The notes: generated by a model from the sequence alone, not told the origin. Counted from the stretch's first letter, positions 45,231 through 55,742 are shown. The stretch is DNA of 64,000 bases from Vibrio gigantis (GCF_024347515.1 NZ_AP025492.1:1054001-1118000); one strand, 5' to 3'. Numbers and translations are program-made.

Positions 45231-45845
45231 CTAGCGAGGCTGGTTTCCATTCAAGAAAAGTGCAACGCATTCGCGCGTGTAGCTGAGTCTTTCTTCATCA
45301 GATTCGCCGCTATCATGGCCGAAGAACGACCAATAGGCTGATTTACCATGAAACATCAGCAGTAACTGACGAGCCGCAATGATCGGTGAGCTTGATGTCG
45401 ACAGTGTGAGATTACCAGAATCTATCTTCGACTGTAGGTAATCGGCGAGTAACTTGGTGGTTTTTTGAGGGCCGGTTTCTAGATAGATAGAGGCTATTTC
45501 TGGGTGCGTGTTGGATTGGCTGACCGCGTTCTGAAAGGTTTGTCGTGACTGTTCATCAAGCAATAAATCCTGAAACTTCACACCAAACTTCACCAATTCA
45601 TCTTCCAAAGTAGCATTCATATCGAAGGCTGAGTGGCTCAGTTCACGCTCGGCACACTTGGTTTGCATGCAAGTTTCAAAAAGCACGTCTTTGTTTTTAA
45701 AGTGAGAGTAGACCGTTTGCTTGGAAACGTTCGCTGCTTTGGCTATCTGATCCATATTGATCTTGAAGCCATGTTCAGAGAAAAGCTTACTTGCTGCGGT
45801 TAATATCTGCGATCTCTTCTGTTCACTTTTGATGATTTTCGTCAC
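45231..45845 (-). CDS. TetR-family repressor of the RND efflux operon
   Basis: A 204-residue TetR protein with helix-turn-helix at about residues 30-55 ('MDQIAKAANVSKQTVYSHFKNKDVLF') and an AcrR-like ligand domain, including 'LLDEQSRQTFQNAVSQSNTHPEI'. It is divergent from the adaptor/RND genes, and a perfect 27-bp palindrome lies between them. By analogy with AcrR/AcrAB-type pairs it should repress both itself and the pump until a pump substrate binds. Confidence 0.92.
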   Translation of the reverse strand: MTKIIKSEQKRSQILTAASKLFSEHGFKINMDQIAKAANVSKQTVYSHFKNKDVLFETCMQTKCAERELSHSAFDMNATLEDELVKFGVKFQDLLLDEQSRQTFQNAVSQSNTHPEIASIYLETGPQKTTKLLADYLQSKIDSGNLTLSTSSSPIIAARQLLLMFHGKSAYWSFFGHDSGESDEERLSYTRECVALFLNGNQPR

Positions 45846-45946
45846 GTGCTTATCTCTCGCTACCTATTGCTAACTTGTTGTGCGCTAGCATTATGCTTTT
45901 TGTGATGGTTTTATCAATCATTAACGATGAAACTTATTTTTAACAC

Positions 45947-45973
45947 AATCAAACTAGACAGTCTAGTTTGATT
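45947..45973. promoter_or_regulatory. Perfect TetR operator between the repressor and the RND operon
   Basis: AATCAAACTAGAC, one central A, then the exact complement GTCTAGTTTGATT: a 27-bp perfect inverted repeat. It lies 102 nt before the repressor start and 52 nt before the adaptor start. Confidence 0.85.
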
Positions 45974-46024
45974 TGGTTAGTCTAAAAAAAGAACATAATT
46001 GAGTACCGCATAGGAACAGTACGT

Positions 46025-47143
46025 ATGTATAAATTGATGAAGGGAAGCGCAGTGACAGTGGCGTTGTCGACTCTTCTTGTTGGGTGTGGTGAAAATACAC
46101 AAGCCGAGGCAACATCCGACGCAGCGAGTAACACCGGAGCGAATGGTGCTGCATCGACAGTCTTGAAGGTAGAAACGGTCGCCCTAGAACGCTCTCCATC
46201 ATATGAAGTACAACGTGAATATGTCGGTGTGGTAAAGGCGGGACAGCAAGCGAATTTAGGCTTTGAACTGGCGGGCAAAGTAAATGAGATTCTGGTAGAT
46301 GTAGGTGACACAGTCACAACGGGTCAGCCGTTGATTCGATTGGATACCCAGCTATTGGAAACCGAGTCTAGCCAGCTGAAAGCACAGGCTGAAGAAGTGA
46401 AAGCTCAACTGAGCCTTGTTGCCGCGAACCTAAAACGCCAACGCTCATTGAAAGCGAAAGGCTTCAGTGCCGAAGCGGAGATTGACTCTCTTACTAGTGA
46501 GCAACGTGTATTGCAGGCGAACTTGCTGCGCATTGAGGCCTCCGTAAAAGGCAATCAATTGAAGCTGGTGAAATCGACAGTGCTTGCTCCTTACTCTGGT
46601 ACCATCGCCACCCGTTTTGTCTCTCTCGGAGATGTGGTCAATGTGGGTAACCCAACTCTTACATTGCTCGCTTCTGAAGGTAAAGAGGCCTTCATCGGTA
46701 TTCCTGCTCACCAAATGCAGAAAGTCACCTCACTCTCTGCGCCTAGTATTCGAGTTGGACGTAACGATTATGCAGTAGAGCTATTGAATCCAGGGGCAAT
46801 GGTCGACACACAATCTCGAAGTGTCGGTTTGCGCTACCTGTTCCCTGAGCAATCTTCGGTATTGGAAGGGCAACTTGCCTACCTTAAATTTGATGAGCAG
46901 ATTGATGACTCAGGTTACTGGGTGCCATTAACTGGTTTGATTGATGGTTTACGCGGTGTGTGGAATATCTTTGTCATTGGTGGCGACAACAAAGTTGAGC
47001 GCCGCAGCGTTCAGGTGTTGTTTGCCAACAATCAACAAGCGTATGTGAGTGGTGCAATCGAGGATGGCGAACAGGTGATCGCAAGTGGTTTACATCGCTT
47101 GGTTCCTGGTCAAATCGTGAAGCCAGTCAGCGTAGCTGAGTAG
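46025..47143 (+). CDS. RND efflux periplasmic adaptor (membrane-fusion) lipoprotein
   Basis: A 372-residue membrane-fusion protein. The lipobox is 'LLVGC' at about residue 23. The lipoyl/biotinyl half-domains are 'GFELAGKVNEILVDVGDTV' and 'LVKSTVLAPYSGTIATRFV', separated by a coiled-coil hairpin (about residues 115-165), and the beta-barrel domain follows. It bridges the RND pump at 47152, eight bases downstream, to an outer-membrane channel. No such channel gene is here, so TolC encoded elsewhere is the likely partner. Confidence 0.92.
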   Translation: MYKLMKGSAVTVALSTLLVGCGENTQAEATSDAASNTGANGAASTVLKVETVALERSPSYEVQREYVGVVKAGQQANLGFELAGKVNEILVDVGDTVTTGQPLIRLDTQLLETESSQLKAQAEEVKAQLSLVAANLKRQRSLKAKGFSAEAEIDSLTSEQRVLQANLLRIEASVKGNQLKLVKSTVLAPYSGTIATRFVSLGDVVNVGNPTLTLLASEGKEAFIGIPAHQMQKVTSLSAPSIRVGRNDYAVELLNPGAMVDTQSRSVGLRYLFPEQSSVLEGQLAYLKFDEQIDDSGYWVPLTGLIDGLRGVWNIFVIGGDNKVERRSVQVLFANNQQAYVSGAIEDGEQVIASGLHRLVPGQIVKPVSVAE

Positions 47144-47151
47144 GTAATAGT

Positions 47152-50100
47152 ATGAAAATTATAGAGACTATTTCCAATACTCGACTGCTCATCTTGATGA
47201 CAGCGCTGCTGATGGTGAGTGGTATTTCTGCTTTCATGACGCTGCCGCGTGCAGAAGACCCGGTGATCATCAACCGTTACGCCAACATCACAACCAGCTT
47301 TCCCGGAGCCAGCGCAGAACGTGTAGAAACGCTAGTCACTGAGGTGATTGAGAATAAGCTTCGTGAGCTGAGTGAAGTTAAACTCGTGAGTTCAACCTCA
47401 AGGCCGAGCGTGTCTATTGTCACGTTAGAATTGAATGACACTATCACCGAGCCAGAACCGGTTTGGTCGCAAGCGCGTGACAAACTGTCTGACATCGAAT
47501 CCATTTTACCTGCGGGTGCCCATTCTCCTGATCTCGACAGTGACCATACCTATGCTTTCACAACCATCGCATCATTGACTTGGTCGGGTGCAGGCGAGCC
47601 AGACCGATTGACCCTCGGGCGTTATGCTAAAGAACTGGCTAAGCGGTTACGAACCTTGTCGGGTACTGAATTCGTTGATGAATATGGGATGCCGCAAGAA
47701 GAAATTCAGATCAGCTTGCGCACTGCTGATGCCGCAGCTCTAGGGCGTTCGAGTGCCAATATCGCTGAGTCGCTCGAAGGGGCGGATGCAAAGAACTCGG
47801 CGGGTGAACTGGTTAGTGCGTATTCTCGCTTTGGTTTAGAAATACAATCTGAACTGGATTCCATTGAACGCATCAAGCAAGTCCCAATTGCCACGGACAG
47901 CAATGGTCACATCATTCGCATGGAAGACATCGCATCGGTGAGGCGTGGTGAGAAAACCCCACAAGATCAGATTGCGATTATTGATGGTGAGCCGGGTGTG
48001 ATTGTCGCGGCGAGAATGCACCCTGATCTCCGAGTCGATAACTGGACGTCGCGAGCGAACGCTCTGATTGAAAAATTTCAACAAGAGCTGCCAAGCAATA
48101 TCGATGTCACCGTGTTGTTCAATCAGCAGGGCTATACCGAAACTCGCCTAGATGATTTAGGCAAAAGCTTGATGATCGGCTTCGGTTTGATCTTGATTGT
48201 ATTGTTCGTGACCTTAGGTGTGCGCGCGGCAATATTGGTGGCGATTTCTCTGCCACTCACTTCACTGCTTACGCTGTCGATCATGAAAATGACCGGTGTG
48301 CCAATCAACCAAATGTCGGTGACAGGATTAATAGTAGCGCTAGGGATCATGGTCGATAACGCGGTGGTGATGGTTGATACCATTCAGGCTTACCGCTTGA
48401 AAGGACAACAACGAGCTGAAGCAACCATGAATGCGTTGAAGCACTTGTGGGTGCCTTTGCTGGGTTCAACATTAACTACGGTATTGGCGTTTGCCCCGAT
48501 AATTCTGATGCCAGGTGCATCGGGTGAGTTTGTCGGTGGTATCGCGATTACGGTGTCGTTCTCATTGATCGGTTCCTATGTGATTTCGCACACCTTGATT
48601 GCAGGTTTAGCGACCAAGCTACTGCCGAAACAACTCAGTGATGTGGATAAGAAAGGCCAACATCACTGGTACATGACGGGCTTAAGAATTCCTGCTTTAA
48701 CACGTTGGTTCTCGTCTTCTGTCCGTTTTGGTGTGACACATCCCATCATCACTATTGCGTTGGTATTGTTGGTGCCGTTTACTGGCTACTGGAGCATGTC
48801 TCAACTTACTGAGCAGTTCTTCCCACCATCAGACAGAGACATGTTTGAGATTCAGGTGTACATGCCACCTCAAGCGAGCATTTATGCGACCAAGAATACC
48901 TCGGAAAATATAGACGACATCATCCACCGCTATCCAGAAGTGGAGCGCATTGATTGGCTGGTGGGTGCAAACTTCCCATCTTTCTATTACAACTTGCAGG
49001 CAAGGCAAAACAACGCGCCGTACTTCTCGCAAGCCATGGTCAAAACGGAAAACTTTGCTCAAGCGAATGCGTTGATTCCTGAGCTGCAAAAGGTGTTGGA
49101 TGAAGAGGTACCGGAAGCACAAATCTTGGTACGTAAGCTTAATCAAGGGCCTCCATTTACTGCGCCAGTTGAGCTGCGTGTTTATGGTGAAAACCTCGAT
49201 ACTTTGAAAGCGATTGGTGAAGATGTTCGTCTGATTTTGGCCGGTGTTCCTCATGTCACTCACACAAGGGAAACGCTGCAACCGGGTACGCCAAAGGTGT
49301 GGTTGAAGGTCGATGAAGATACGGCAAAACTCAACGGTATTTCACTGAATCAGTTTGCTAGCATGTTGCAAACCACACTGACTGGCCGTGAAAGTGGCTC
49401 TGTGATTGAGGGCAGTGAATCGGTACCGATCCGTGTTCGTGTCGCAGATGAAGCGCGTGAAAACTTGGCGCATTTAAGCAATATTCGTTTGCCAATTAGC
49501 TCTGAGGTGTACTCAACGGGTATTAACGTATCGACACTGGCCGAACTTGAATTAACCACAAGCCGTGGTGCGATTACCCGCAGAAATGGTCAACGTGTGA
49601 ATACCATTGAGGGCTACATTGAAGCGGGAGTCTTGCCACAAACCGTGCTCAATGAATTCCAAAAACGCCTAGAAAGCTATCAGATGCCATCGGGTTATAC
49701 GATTGGTTTTGGTGGTGAATCCGCCGAACGAGATAATTCAGTCAACAGCCTCATCTCGAATGTCGCAGTTGTGGTGGTATTGATGGTGTTGGTGGTGGTG
49801 ATGTCGTTTAACTCGTTCCGAATGAGTAGCATCATCTTCATGGTGGCGGGATTGGCTGGTGGTCTAGGGTTGCTGTCGGTGTGGATCTTCGGCTATCCGT
49901 TCGGTTTTACGGTGATCATTGCGATGCTCGGGATTGCCGGTTTAGCTATCAACGCGGCTATCGTGATTCTGACCGAATTGAAGCTAGACAAGGAAGCTTC
50001 TTCTGGGAATGTCGATGCAGTTGTTGAGGCGGTGATGTCGTGTACGCGTCATATCAGTTCGACCACAATTACAACTGTTGGTGGCTTCATGCCATTGATC

Positions 50101-50250
50101 ATTGCTGGTGGTGGTTTCTGGCCTCCGTTCGCGGTCGCGATTGTTGGCGGAACCGTGTTAACCACGCTGATTTCTTTCTACTTTGTGCCTGTGGTTTATC
50201 ACTTGATGACTAAAAATCAGCGCAAGAAAGTTGTCACAGCAACAGCATAA
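47152..50250 (+). CDS. RND efflux permease (HAE1 family)
   Basis: A 1032-residue proton-driven inner-membrane pump with 12 helices and two large periplasmic loops. 'GASAERVETLVTEVIENKL' is the usual first porter subdomain. Helix 4 carries the proton-relay Asp pair in 'GIMVDNAVVMVDTI'. The second half shows 'VVVLMVLVVVMSFNSFRMSS' and 'GLAINAAIVILTEL'. AGG lies seven bases upstream of the ATG. It is cotranscribed with the adaptor under the TetR operator. Substrates cannot be deduced; the 'PPFTAPVELRVYG' region puts it in the family of VexF/MdtF-unrelated, smaller HAE1 pumps. Confidence 0.92.
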   Translation: MKIIETISNTRLLILMTALLMVSGISAFMTLPRAEDPVIINRYANITTSFPGASAERVETLVTEVIENKLRELSEVKLVSSTSRPSVSIVTLELNDTITEPEPVWSQARDKLSDIESILPAGAHSPDLDSDHTYAFTTIASLTWSGAGEPDRLTLGRYAKELAKRLRTLSGTEFVDEYGMPQEEIQISLRTADAAALGRSSANIAESLEGADAKNSAGELVSAYSRFGLEIQSELDSIERIKQVPIATDSNGHIIRMEDIASVRRGEKTPQDQIAIIDGEPGVIVAARMHPDLRVDNWTSRANALIEKFQQELPSNIDVTVLFNQQGYTETRLDDLGKSLMIGFGLILIVLFVTLGVRAAILVAISLPLTSLLTLSIMKMTGVPINQMSVTGLIVALGIMVDNAVVMVDTIQAYRLKGQQRAEATMNALKHLWVPLLGSTLTTVLAFAPIILMPGASGEFVGGIAITVSFSLIGSYVISHTLIAGLATKLLPKQLSDVDKKGQHHWYMTGLRIPALTRWFSSSVRFGVTHPIITIALVLLVPFTGYWSMSQLTEQFFPPSDRDMFEIQVYMPPQASIYATKNTSENIDDIIHRYPEVERIDWLVGANFPSFYYNLQARQNNAPYFSQAMVKTENFAQANALIPELQKVLDEEVPEAQILVRKLNQGPPFTAPVELRVYGENLDTLKAIGEDVRLILAGVPHVTHTRETLQPGTPKVWLKVDEDTAKLNGISLNQFASMLQTTLTGRESGSVIEGSESVPIRVRVADEARENLAHLSNIRLPISSEVYSTGINVSTLAELELTTSRGAITRRNGQRVNTIEGYIEAGVLPQTVLNEFQKRLESYQMPSGYTIGFGGESAERDNSVNSLISNVAVVVVLMVLVVVMSFNSFRMSSIIFMVAGLAGGLGLLSVWIFGYPFGFTVIIAMLGIAGLAINAAIVILTELKLDKEASSGNVDAVVEAVMSCTRHISSTTITTVGGFMPLIIAGGGFWPPFAVAIVGGTVLTTLISFYFVPVVYHLMTKNQRKKVVTATA

Positions 50251-50472
50251 TATCTCTCTTAATGACTATTACTCCTCTCATTTGAGGGGAGTAATACCTG
50301 CTTAAAATACTCGTTAAATCGGCTTTCTAGATCGATCTTGGCCATTACTTGTTACTACATCACTGGCATTCTTATCGATAAAAAGCAGTGTGCCATTCGA
50401 ATACCTAATGGTTTGCTGGTCAAAGCAATATCTTTTCTAAATACCTTTAAAATTACAGGTGAATTCATAAAT

Positions 50473-50486
50473 TTGATGTTCATCAC
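50473..50486 (+). promoter_or_regulatory. FNR-like site in the cyo upstream region
   Basis: TTGAT-GTTC-ATCAC matches TTGAT-N4-ATCAA at 9 of 10 positions. In E. coli cyo is repressed by FNR and ArcA. Here the site is about 490 nt before cyoA, so its role is uncertain. Confidence 0.35.
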
Positions 50487-50724
50487 GCTTTGTTTAATTC
50501 GCTCTTTCTAATGTACCCAAACATCACTTCGCTTTGTCATTGTTGGTCGCTGATTTTTCAGAACCTTACTCACCCCTTATCACTGTTGGCTTTGTATGTG
50601 TAGCACGCCTATGTCGTGCGGCTGAATTCCTCTCTGTTTTCCATGTTTCACTTTCATAACTGGAAGGTTAGTTTCCAAGTTTGTTTGGTGAGCTTTCAAT
50701 TTCGACTCCTCATAATGCGTCAAA

Positions 50725-50753
50725 TGTAACAATGTATTTCAAAGTGTAACAAT
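50725..50753 (+). promoter_or_regulatory. TGTAACAAT direct repeat upstream of cyoA
   Basis: TGTAACAAT occurs twice with starts 20 bp apart (two helix turns). On the minus strand this reads ATTGTTACA twice, and the TGTTA cores resemble the direct repeats bound by ArcA, a known repressor of cyo. The site is 220-250 nt upstream of cyoA. This is inference from pattern only. Confidence 0.4.
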
Positions 50754-50971
50754 TAAGTCATATTTTTTGTGTGGTTTTAACCGTGCGGCAATATTTCGGC
50801 TGCGGTGTGCTGTCGTTTTAATTCGGCAGTTTTAACTGTGCTGAGATGGGTTTAATTCAGTTTCGCTTTGAGATGCGTCGTTTCACATGCTCAACACATA
50901 AATATTCTAATGACCATGACAACCAGTACTCGGGCGTTCGTTCTGAGGCTGGATAACCATCGAGAAAGTTA

Positions 50972-51868
50972 ATGGAAGCTTCAAGATATAAATGCATTTT
51001 ATCGAGAGCAAATCTGTCGAGGATTGGTTTGGTGGGAACCGTCCTGATGCTCGAAGGATGTAACTCCGCATTGCTCGACCCAAAAGGTAGCGTTGGCGTT
51101 CAGGAAAAGGAGCTGATTATTACGGCTCTGTTGCTGATGCTGATTGTTGTCATCCCTGTGATTCTGATGACCATCTACTTTGCTTACCGATACCGCGAAA
51201 GCAATACCACAGAAGAGTATGCACCTGATTGGGCGCATTCAACCAAGATTGAAGTGGTGGTATGGACGATTCCAATCATCATCATTGCGATTCTTGCCAC
51301 CATCACTTGGCGAACAACACACGAACTGGAGCCCTCCAAGCCTCTGGAAAGTGATGTGCAGCCTATGGTGATTGAAGTGGTCTCTCTGGACTGGAAATGG
51401 CTGTTCATCTATCCGGAGCAAAACATTGCGACGGTTAACTATGTTGCGTTTCCGAAAGACGTACCGGTGACGTTTAAGCTGACTTCAGACAACATCATGA
51501 ACGCGTTCTTTATCCCGCGTCTTGGTTCGCAAATCTACGCGATGCCGGGAATGGTGACCAAGCTGAACTTGATTGCTAACCACGAAGGTGACTTCAAAGG
51601 TTTTGCATCGAACTACAGTGGCAAAGGTTTCTCACAGATGAAATTTACCGCATCGGCTATGCCTGATCAGGTGGCATTTCTAAACTGGGTGGAAAAAGTG
51701 AAAGCAAGCCCCGACCGTATTGAAGATTGGGAGCAGTTCCGTTCATTGGCAGCGCCGAGTGTGGCTGAACCTGTGACTTTGTTCTCCAGTATCCCACCAT
51801 TTTTATTCACCGATGTCGTGACCCAGCACCCTGGTTCAATGAACTGTTTGCCGGAAACCCAAGGATAA
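50972..51868 (+). CDS. cyoA: Cytochrome bo3 ubiquinol oxidase subunit II
   Basis: A 298-residue lipoprotein subunit of the proton-pumping quinol oxidase. The signal ends in a lipobox-like 'LMLEGC' and the mature part starts '[12 protein letters not shown]', as in E. coli. Two membrane helices follow, then the cupredoxin domain ('[20 protein letters not shown]', '[16 protein letters not shown]') without CuA ligands, as expected for a quinol oxidase. It is the first gene of cyoABCDE; cyoB starts five bases after its stop. Confidence 0.96.
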   Translation: MEASRYKCILSRANLSRIGLVGTVLMLEGCNSALLDPKGSVGVQEKELIITALLLMLIVVIPVILMTIYFAYRYRESNTTEEYAPDWAHSTKIEVVVWTIPIIIIAILATITWRTTHELEPSKPLESDVQPMVIEVVSLDWKWLFIYPEQNIATVNYVAFPKDVPVTFKLTSDNIMNAFFIPRLGSQIYAMPGMVTKLNLIANHEGDFKGFASNYSGKGFSQMKFTASAMPDQVAFLNWVEKVKASPDRIEDWEQFRSLAAPSVAEPVTLFSSIPPFLFTDVVTQHPGSMNCLPETQG

Positions 51869-51873
51869 TCGTC

Positions 51874-53943
51874 ATGTTTGGAAGATTAACTCTAGACTCA
51901 ATTCCCTACCACGAACCCATTATTTTGTTCACGTTAACCATGATCGCTTTAGTGGGTGGTTTAGTGGTGTATGCGGTAACAAAAGCCGGTAAATGGCAAT
52001 ACCTCTGGAATGAATGGTTTACTTCAGTAGACCACAAAAAATTGGGCTTCATGTACATTGCTGTGGCAATGGTGATGTTAGTTCGTGGCTTTGCCGATGC
52101 AGTCATGATGCGTAGTCAGCAATTGCTTTCTGCAGCCGGTGAGACAGGCTATTTACCGCCACATCACTACGACCAGATCTTCACAGCTCACGGCGTGATC
52201 ATGATTTTCTTCGTAGCGATGCCTTTGGTTATCGGTTTGATGAACATCATCGTTCCGCTGCAAATCGGTGCCCGTGATGTTGCATTTCCTTATCTGAATA
52301 ACTTGAGCTTCTGGCTGTTTGTAGTGGGTATCATCCTAACTAACATGTCACTGGGCTTAGGTGAGTTTGGTCGTACGGGTTGGTTGGCGTACCCGCCGCT
52401 TTCTGGTATTGAGGCCAGTCCGGGAGTCGGGGTCGATTATTGGATATGGGCGCTGCAAATATCCGGTGTGGGTACCACGTTAACGGGTGTGAATTTCTTC
52501 GCTACTATTTTGCGCATGCGTACTCCGTCTATGCCAATGATGAAGATGCCAGTATTCACGTGGGCATCTCTGTGTGCCAACATCCTGATCATCATCTCTT
52601 TCCCTATCCTAACGGTTACCATCGCGTTACTGACTTTGGATAGATACATCGGCACGCACTTCTTCACCAATGATCTTGGTGGCAACGTGATGATGTATGT
52701 GAACTTGATTTGGGCATGGGGACACCCTGAGGTGTACATCCTAATTTTGCCTATCTTCGGTGTGTTCTCTGAAGTTACTGCAACCTTCTCACGCAAGAAA
52801 CTGTTTGGTTATACCTCGTTGGTATGGGCGACAGTGGCTATCACTATTTTGGCGTTTGTGGTTTGGCTGCATCACTTCTTCACCATGGGTTCTGGCGCCA
52901 ATGTGAATGCCTTCTTCGGCATCGCGACCATGATTATCTCTATCCCAACCGGGGTTAAGATCTTCAACTGGCTATTCACCATGTACAAAGGACGCATCCG
53001 TTTTACCACGCCAATGATGTGGACAGTGGGCTTCCTAATTACCTTTACCGTTGGTGGTATGACGGGCGTATTGATGGCGGTACCGGGCGCAGATTTCATT
53101 CTGCATAACTCTGTATTCCTGATCGCGCACTTTCACAACGTAATCATTGGTGGCGTTGTTTTCGGTTGTTTTGCTGCGATTGGCTACTGGTTCCCGAAAG
53201 CGACCGGTTTCACTCTGAACGAGCTTTGGGGTAAACGCGCATTCTACTGTTGGATCATCGGTTTCTTGATGGCGTTCTTGCCGCTTTATGCTCTGGGCTT
53301 TATGGGCATGACGCGTCGTTTGAGCCAAGACATTAACCCTGAGTTCTTCCCTCTACTGGCGGTTGCGGCTGCAGGTACAGGTGTGATTGCGATGGGTGTT
53401 GTGTGTCAATTCGTTCAGATCTATGTGAGTGTTCGCGACCGCGATCAGAACCGTGACCTAACGGGTGACCCATGGGGTGGACGTACATTCGAATGGGCAA
53501 CGTCTTCACCACCGCCGTTCTACAACTTTGCAAAATTGCCTAAGGGCGATGAGATCGATTCGTTCTGGTATCAAAAGCAAAGTGGTGAGTTTGACCCAAC
53601 TCAGGAAGAAGAATACGAACGTATTCATATGCCGAAGAACACACCGACGGGTATTTATGTGTCTGCTTGGGCGTTGGCATTTGGCTTCGCAATGATCTGG
53701 TATATCTGGTGGTTAGCAGCAGCAAGCCTAGTGGGCATCGTGGTGACGTGTATTCAACACAGCTACAACGACGATGTGGATTACTACGTGGAAGTTGAAG
53801 AGATCAAAGCGATTGAAGCAGCTCGACGTGCACAGCTTGAAGAAGCGAAGAAACAGTCAGTGAACGACAACTCTGGTCGCGGTAACAGTGACAGTGATAA
53901 CAACGAAAACAAAGATGATTTGGAGACGACGTATGCAAGCTAA
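51874..53943 (+). CDS. cyoB: Cytochrome bo3 ubiquinol oxidase subunit I
   Basis: The catalytic haem-copper subunit that reduces O2 to water and pumps protons. Residues expected for an A-type enzyme are present: low-spin haem His in '[11 protein letters not shown]', '[12 protein letters not shown]' with the cross-linked His-Tyr pair, CuB histidines in '[11 protein letters not shown]', and haem ligands in '[12 protein letters not shown]'. There are about 15 helices over 689 residues, slightly longer than E. coli CyoB (663) because of a charged Asn/Asp/Ser/Lys-rich C-terminal tail. The gene overlaps cyoC by 11 bases. Confidence 0.97.
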   Translation: MFGRLTLDSIPYHEPIILFTLTMIALVGGLVVYAVTKAGKWQYLWNEWFTSVDHKKLGFMYIAVAMVMLVRGFADAVMMRSQQLLSAAGETGYLPPHHYDQIFTAHGVIMIFFVAMPLVIGLMNIIVPLQIGARDVAFPYLNNLSFWLFVVGIILTNMSLGLGEFGRTGWLAYPPLSGIEASPGVGVDYWIWALQISGVGTTLTGVNFFATILRMRTPSMPMMKMPVFTWASLCANILIIISFPILTVTIALLTLDRYIGTHFFTNDLGGNVMMYVNLIWAWGHPEVYILILPIFGVFSEVTATFSRKKLFGYTSLVWATVAITILAFVVWLHHFFTMGSGANVNAFFGIATMIISIPTGVKIFNWLFTMYKGRIRFTTPMMWTVGFLITFTVGGMTGVLMAVPGADFILHNSVFLIAHFHNVIIGGVVFGCFAAIGYWFPKATGFTLNELWGKRAFYCWIIGFLMAFLPLYALGFMGMTRRLSQDINPEFFPLLAVAAAGTGVIAMGVVCQFVQIYVSVRDRDQNRDLTGDPWGGRTFEWATSSPPPFYNFAKLPKGDEIDSFWYQKQSGEFDPTQEEEYERIHMPKNTPTGIYVSAWALAFGFAMIWYIWWLAAASLVGIVVTCIQHSYNDDVDYYVEVEEIKAIEAARRAQLEEAKKQSVNDNSGRGNSDSDNNENKDDLETTYAS

Positions 53944-54550
53944 TACTCCGTCACACACTTATGATCTTGCACACTCGCATGATCATCACCACGAAGCCGC
54001 AGGCAATAAGTTGTTTGGCTTCTGGGTTTACTTGATGAGTGACTGTGTCCTGTTTGCCACGCTTTTCGCGACTTATGCCGTGCTTGAGAGTGGCTCAATT
54101 GCTGGGCCGACAGGTAAAGACATCTTTGAACTGCCGTTCGTGTTTGTCGAAACCATGATGCTGCTGTTCAGTAGTATCACCTTTGGTTTTGGCATGATTG
54201 CGATGAAGCGCAAAGACGTTCTAGGACTGAAGCGATGGATCAAAGTTACTTTCGTATTGGGCTTAGCCTTTATCTGTATGGAAGTGTATGAGTTCCATCA
54301 CCTGATTGCAGAAGGCTATGGCCCTCAAGAGAGTGCGTTCCTTTCTGCGTTCTTTACCTTGGTTGGTACACACGGTTTTCACGTAACCTTCGGTCTTATC
54401 TGGATGGCAGTGGCGTATCATCAGCTTTCAACCAAAGGCTTGAACGACAACATGTCGATGCGTTTCCAGTGTTTGAGCTTGTTCTGGCACTTCCTAGATA
54501 TTGTTTGGATTTGTGTATTTACCATCGTGTACTTAATGGGGGTGATGTAA
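53933..54550 (+). CDS. cyoC: Cytochrome bo3 ubiquinol oxidase subunit III
   Basis: A 205-residue five-helix subunit. The frame runs back to 53888, but the ATG at 53933 has GGAG eight bases before it and overlaps the end of cyoB. The cytoplasmic N-terminal stretch is His-rich ('[17 protein letters not shown]'), followed by '[20 protein letters not shown]' and the last helix '[18 protein letters not shown]'. It stabilises subunit I. Confidence 0.95.
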   Translation: MQANTPSHTYDLAHSHDHHHEAAGNKLFGFWVYLMSDCVLFATLFATYAVLESGSIAGPTGKDIFELPFVFVETMMLLFSSITFGFGMIAMKRKDVLGLKRWIKVTFVLGLAFICMEVYEFHHLIAEGYGPQESAFLSAFFTLVGTHGFHVTFGLIWMAVAYHQLSTKGLNDNMSMRFQCLSLFWHFLDIVWICVFTIVYLMGVM

Positions 54551-54861
54551 TGGAACAGCATCTAGACAGCGGTGCAACGGATTATGTGAAAGGCTTTATT
54601 GCGTCACTGATTTTAACCGTTATTCCGTTCTACATTGTGTGGGCGCATGCGTTACCAAGCGCGGAAACTTACGTGATCTTGTTCGGTTGTGCGCTGGTGC
54701 AAATCTTTGTGCACTTTAAGTACTTCTTGCACATGGAAGCGAAGTCTTCTGATGGGCGTTGGAACTTGGTGTCGCTGATGTTTACCGCCATTGTTGTATT
54801 GATTCTGATCGCTGGCTCGGTATGGATCATCTACAACATGAACGTCAACATGAAGTTGTAG
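54550..54861 (+). CDS. cyoD: Cytochrome bo3 ubiquinol oxidase subunit IV
   Basis: A 103-residue, three-helix subunit needed for CuB assembly. The ATG shares a base with the cyoC stop (TAATG), and GGGGGTG serves as ribosome-binding site; the longer frame from 54469 lies inside cyoC. 'GATDYVKGFIASLILTVIPF' and 'LVQIFVHFKYFLHM' are characteristic. Confidence 0.94.
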   Translation: MEQHLDSGATDYVKGFIASLILTVIPFYIVWAHALPSAETYVILFGCALVQIFVHFKYFLHMEAKSSDGRWNLVSLMFTAIVVLILIAGSVWIIYNMNVNMKL

Positions 54862-54869
54862 GCTAGGGT

Positions 54870-55742
54870 ATGCTGAAAAGTTATTTGTCTATTACCAAAC
54901 CGGGCATCATTTTCGGCAACCTGATTTCTGTTGCGGCGGGGTTCTTCCTCGCCGCCAAAACAGAACCAGCCAGTGCGATGTTGTTACTGACGACGTTAGC
55001 GGGTGTAGGGCTTGTGATTGCATCAGGTTGTGTGGTGAATAACATCTTTGACCGAGATATCGACCAGAAAATGAAACGTACTCAGAACCGCGAATTGGTT
55101 CAGGGCAACATCAACATAGACGTCGCATTTATTTATGCGTTAGTCATGTTGTTGGCTGGCACGGCGTTGCTGTTTCAATTCGTTAATCCGATGTCTGCGG
55201 TGGTGGTGTTGCTCGGCTATGTGTTCTACGTTTTTTTCTACACTATGTGGTACAAGCGTAATTCGGTTTACGGCACCTTGGTGGGCAGTATTTCTGGTGC
55301 GGTTCCGCCTCTAGTTGGCTACCTTGGCGTAACTAACTACCTGAGCTTAGAAGCCGTTCTGTTGTTCATCATGTTCTGCTTATGGCAGATGCCACATTCG
55401 TATGCGATTGCGATGTTTCGCATTCAAGACTACCGCGATGCAGGCATTCCTGTGTTGCCGGTTAAAGAGGGCGTCGACAAAGCACATCAACACATGAAAG
55501 CGTATGTAGTCGCGTTTGGCGCGGTTGCTCTGGGGCTATTTTTGCTCGGAGAAGCGGGTTACGAATACCTAGCGGTCTCAGCTGCCGTTTGCTTTATGTG
55601 GACTAAAGTGACCTTCCGTAAAGTCGATTGCCTCAACTATATTCAGTGGTCAAAGACTGTCTTCAAGGTCTCTCTGCTGGTAGTGATGAGCATCAGTGGT
55701 GTGCTGGGGTTAGAACTGATTCCACTGCCTGTGCTTTTTTGA
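54870..55742 (+). CDS. cyoE: Protohaem IX farnesyltransferase (haem O synthase)
   Basis: Adds a farnesyl group to haem B to make haem O for the oxidase. The 290-residue UbiA-type prenyltransferase has nine predicted helices and the prenyl-diphosphate-binding segment 'NNIFDRDIDQKMKRTQNR', with the second Asp-rich loop in 'FRIQDYRDAGIPVLPV'. It starts eight bases after cyoD and completes the operon. No obvious terminator follows. Confidence 0.95.
   Translation: MLKSYLSITKPGIIFGNLISVAAGFFLAAKTEPASAMLLLTTLAGVGLVIASGCVVNNIFDRDIDQKMKRTQNRELVQGNINIDVAFIYALVMLLAGTALLFQFVNPMSAVVVLLGYVFYVFFYTMWYKRNSVYGTLVGSISGAVPPLVGYLGVTNYLSLEAVLLFIMFCLWQMPHSYAIAMFRIQDYRDAGIPVLPVKEGVDKAHQHMKAYVVAFGAVALGLFLLGEAGYEYLAVSAAVCFMWTKVTFRKVDCLNYIQWSKTVFKVSLLVVMSISGVLGLELIPLPVLF

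Larger units (their letters stand above)
50251..50971. other. Long non-coding region upstream of the cyo operon
   Basis: About 720 bases without a plausible gene. It starts with an inverted repeat ATTACTCC...GGGAGTAAT (about 50268-50295) that may end the RND transcript. It also holds a 9/10 FNR-like box (50473-50486), a short GCACG/CGTGC hairpin (50603-50619), and the direct repeat TGTAACAAT x2 (50725-50753). The length suggests complex regulation of cyo or a small RNA. Confidence 0.5.
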
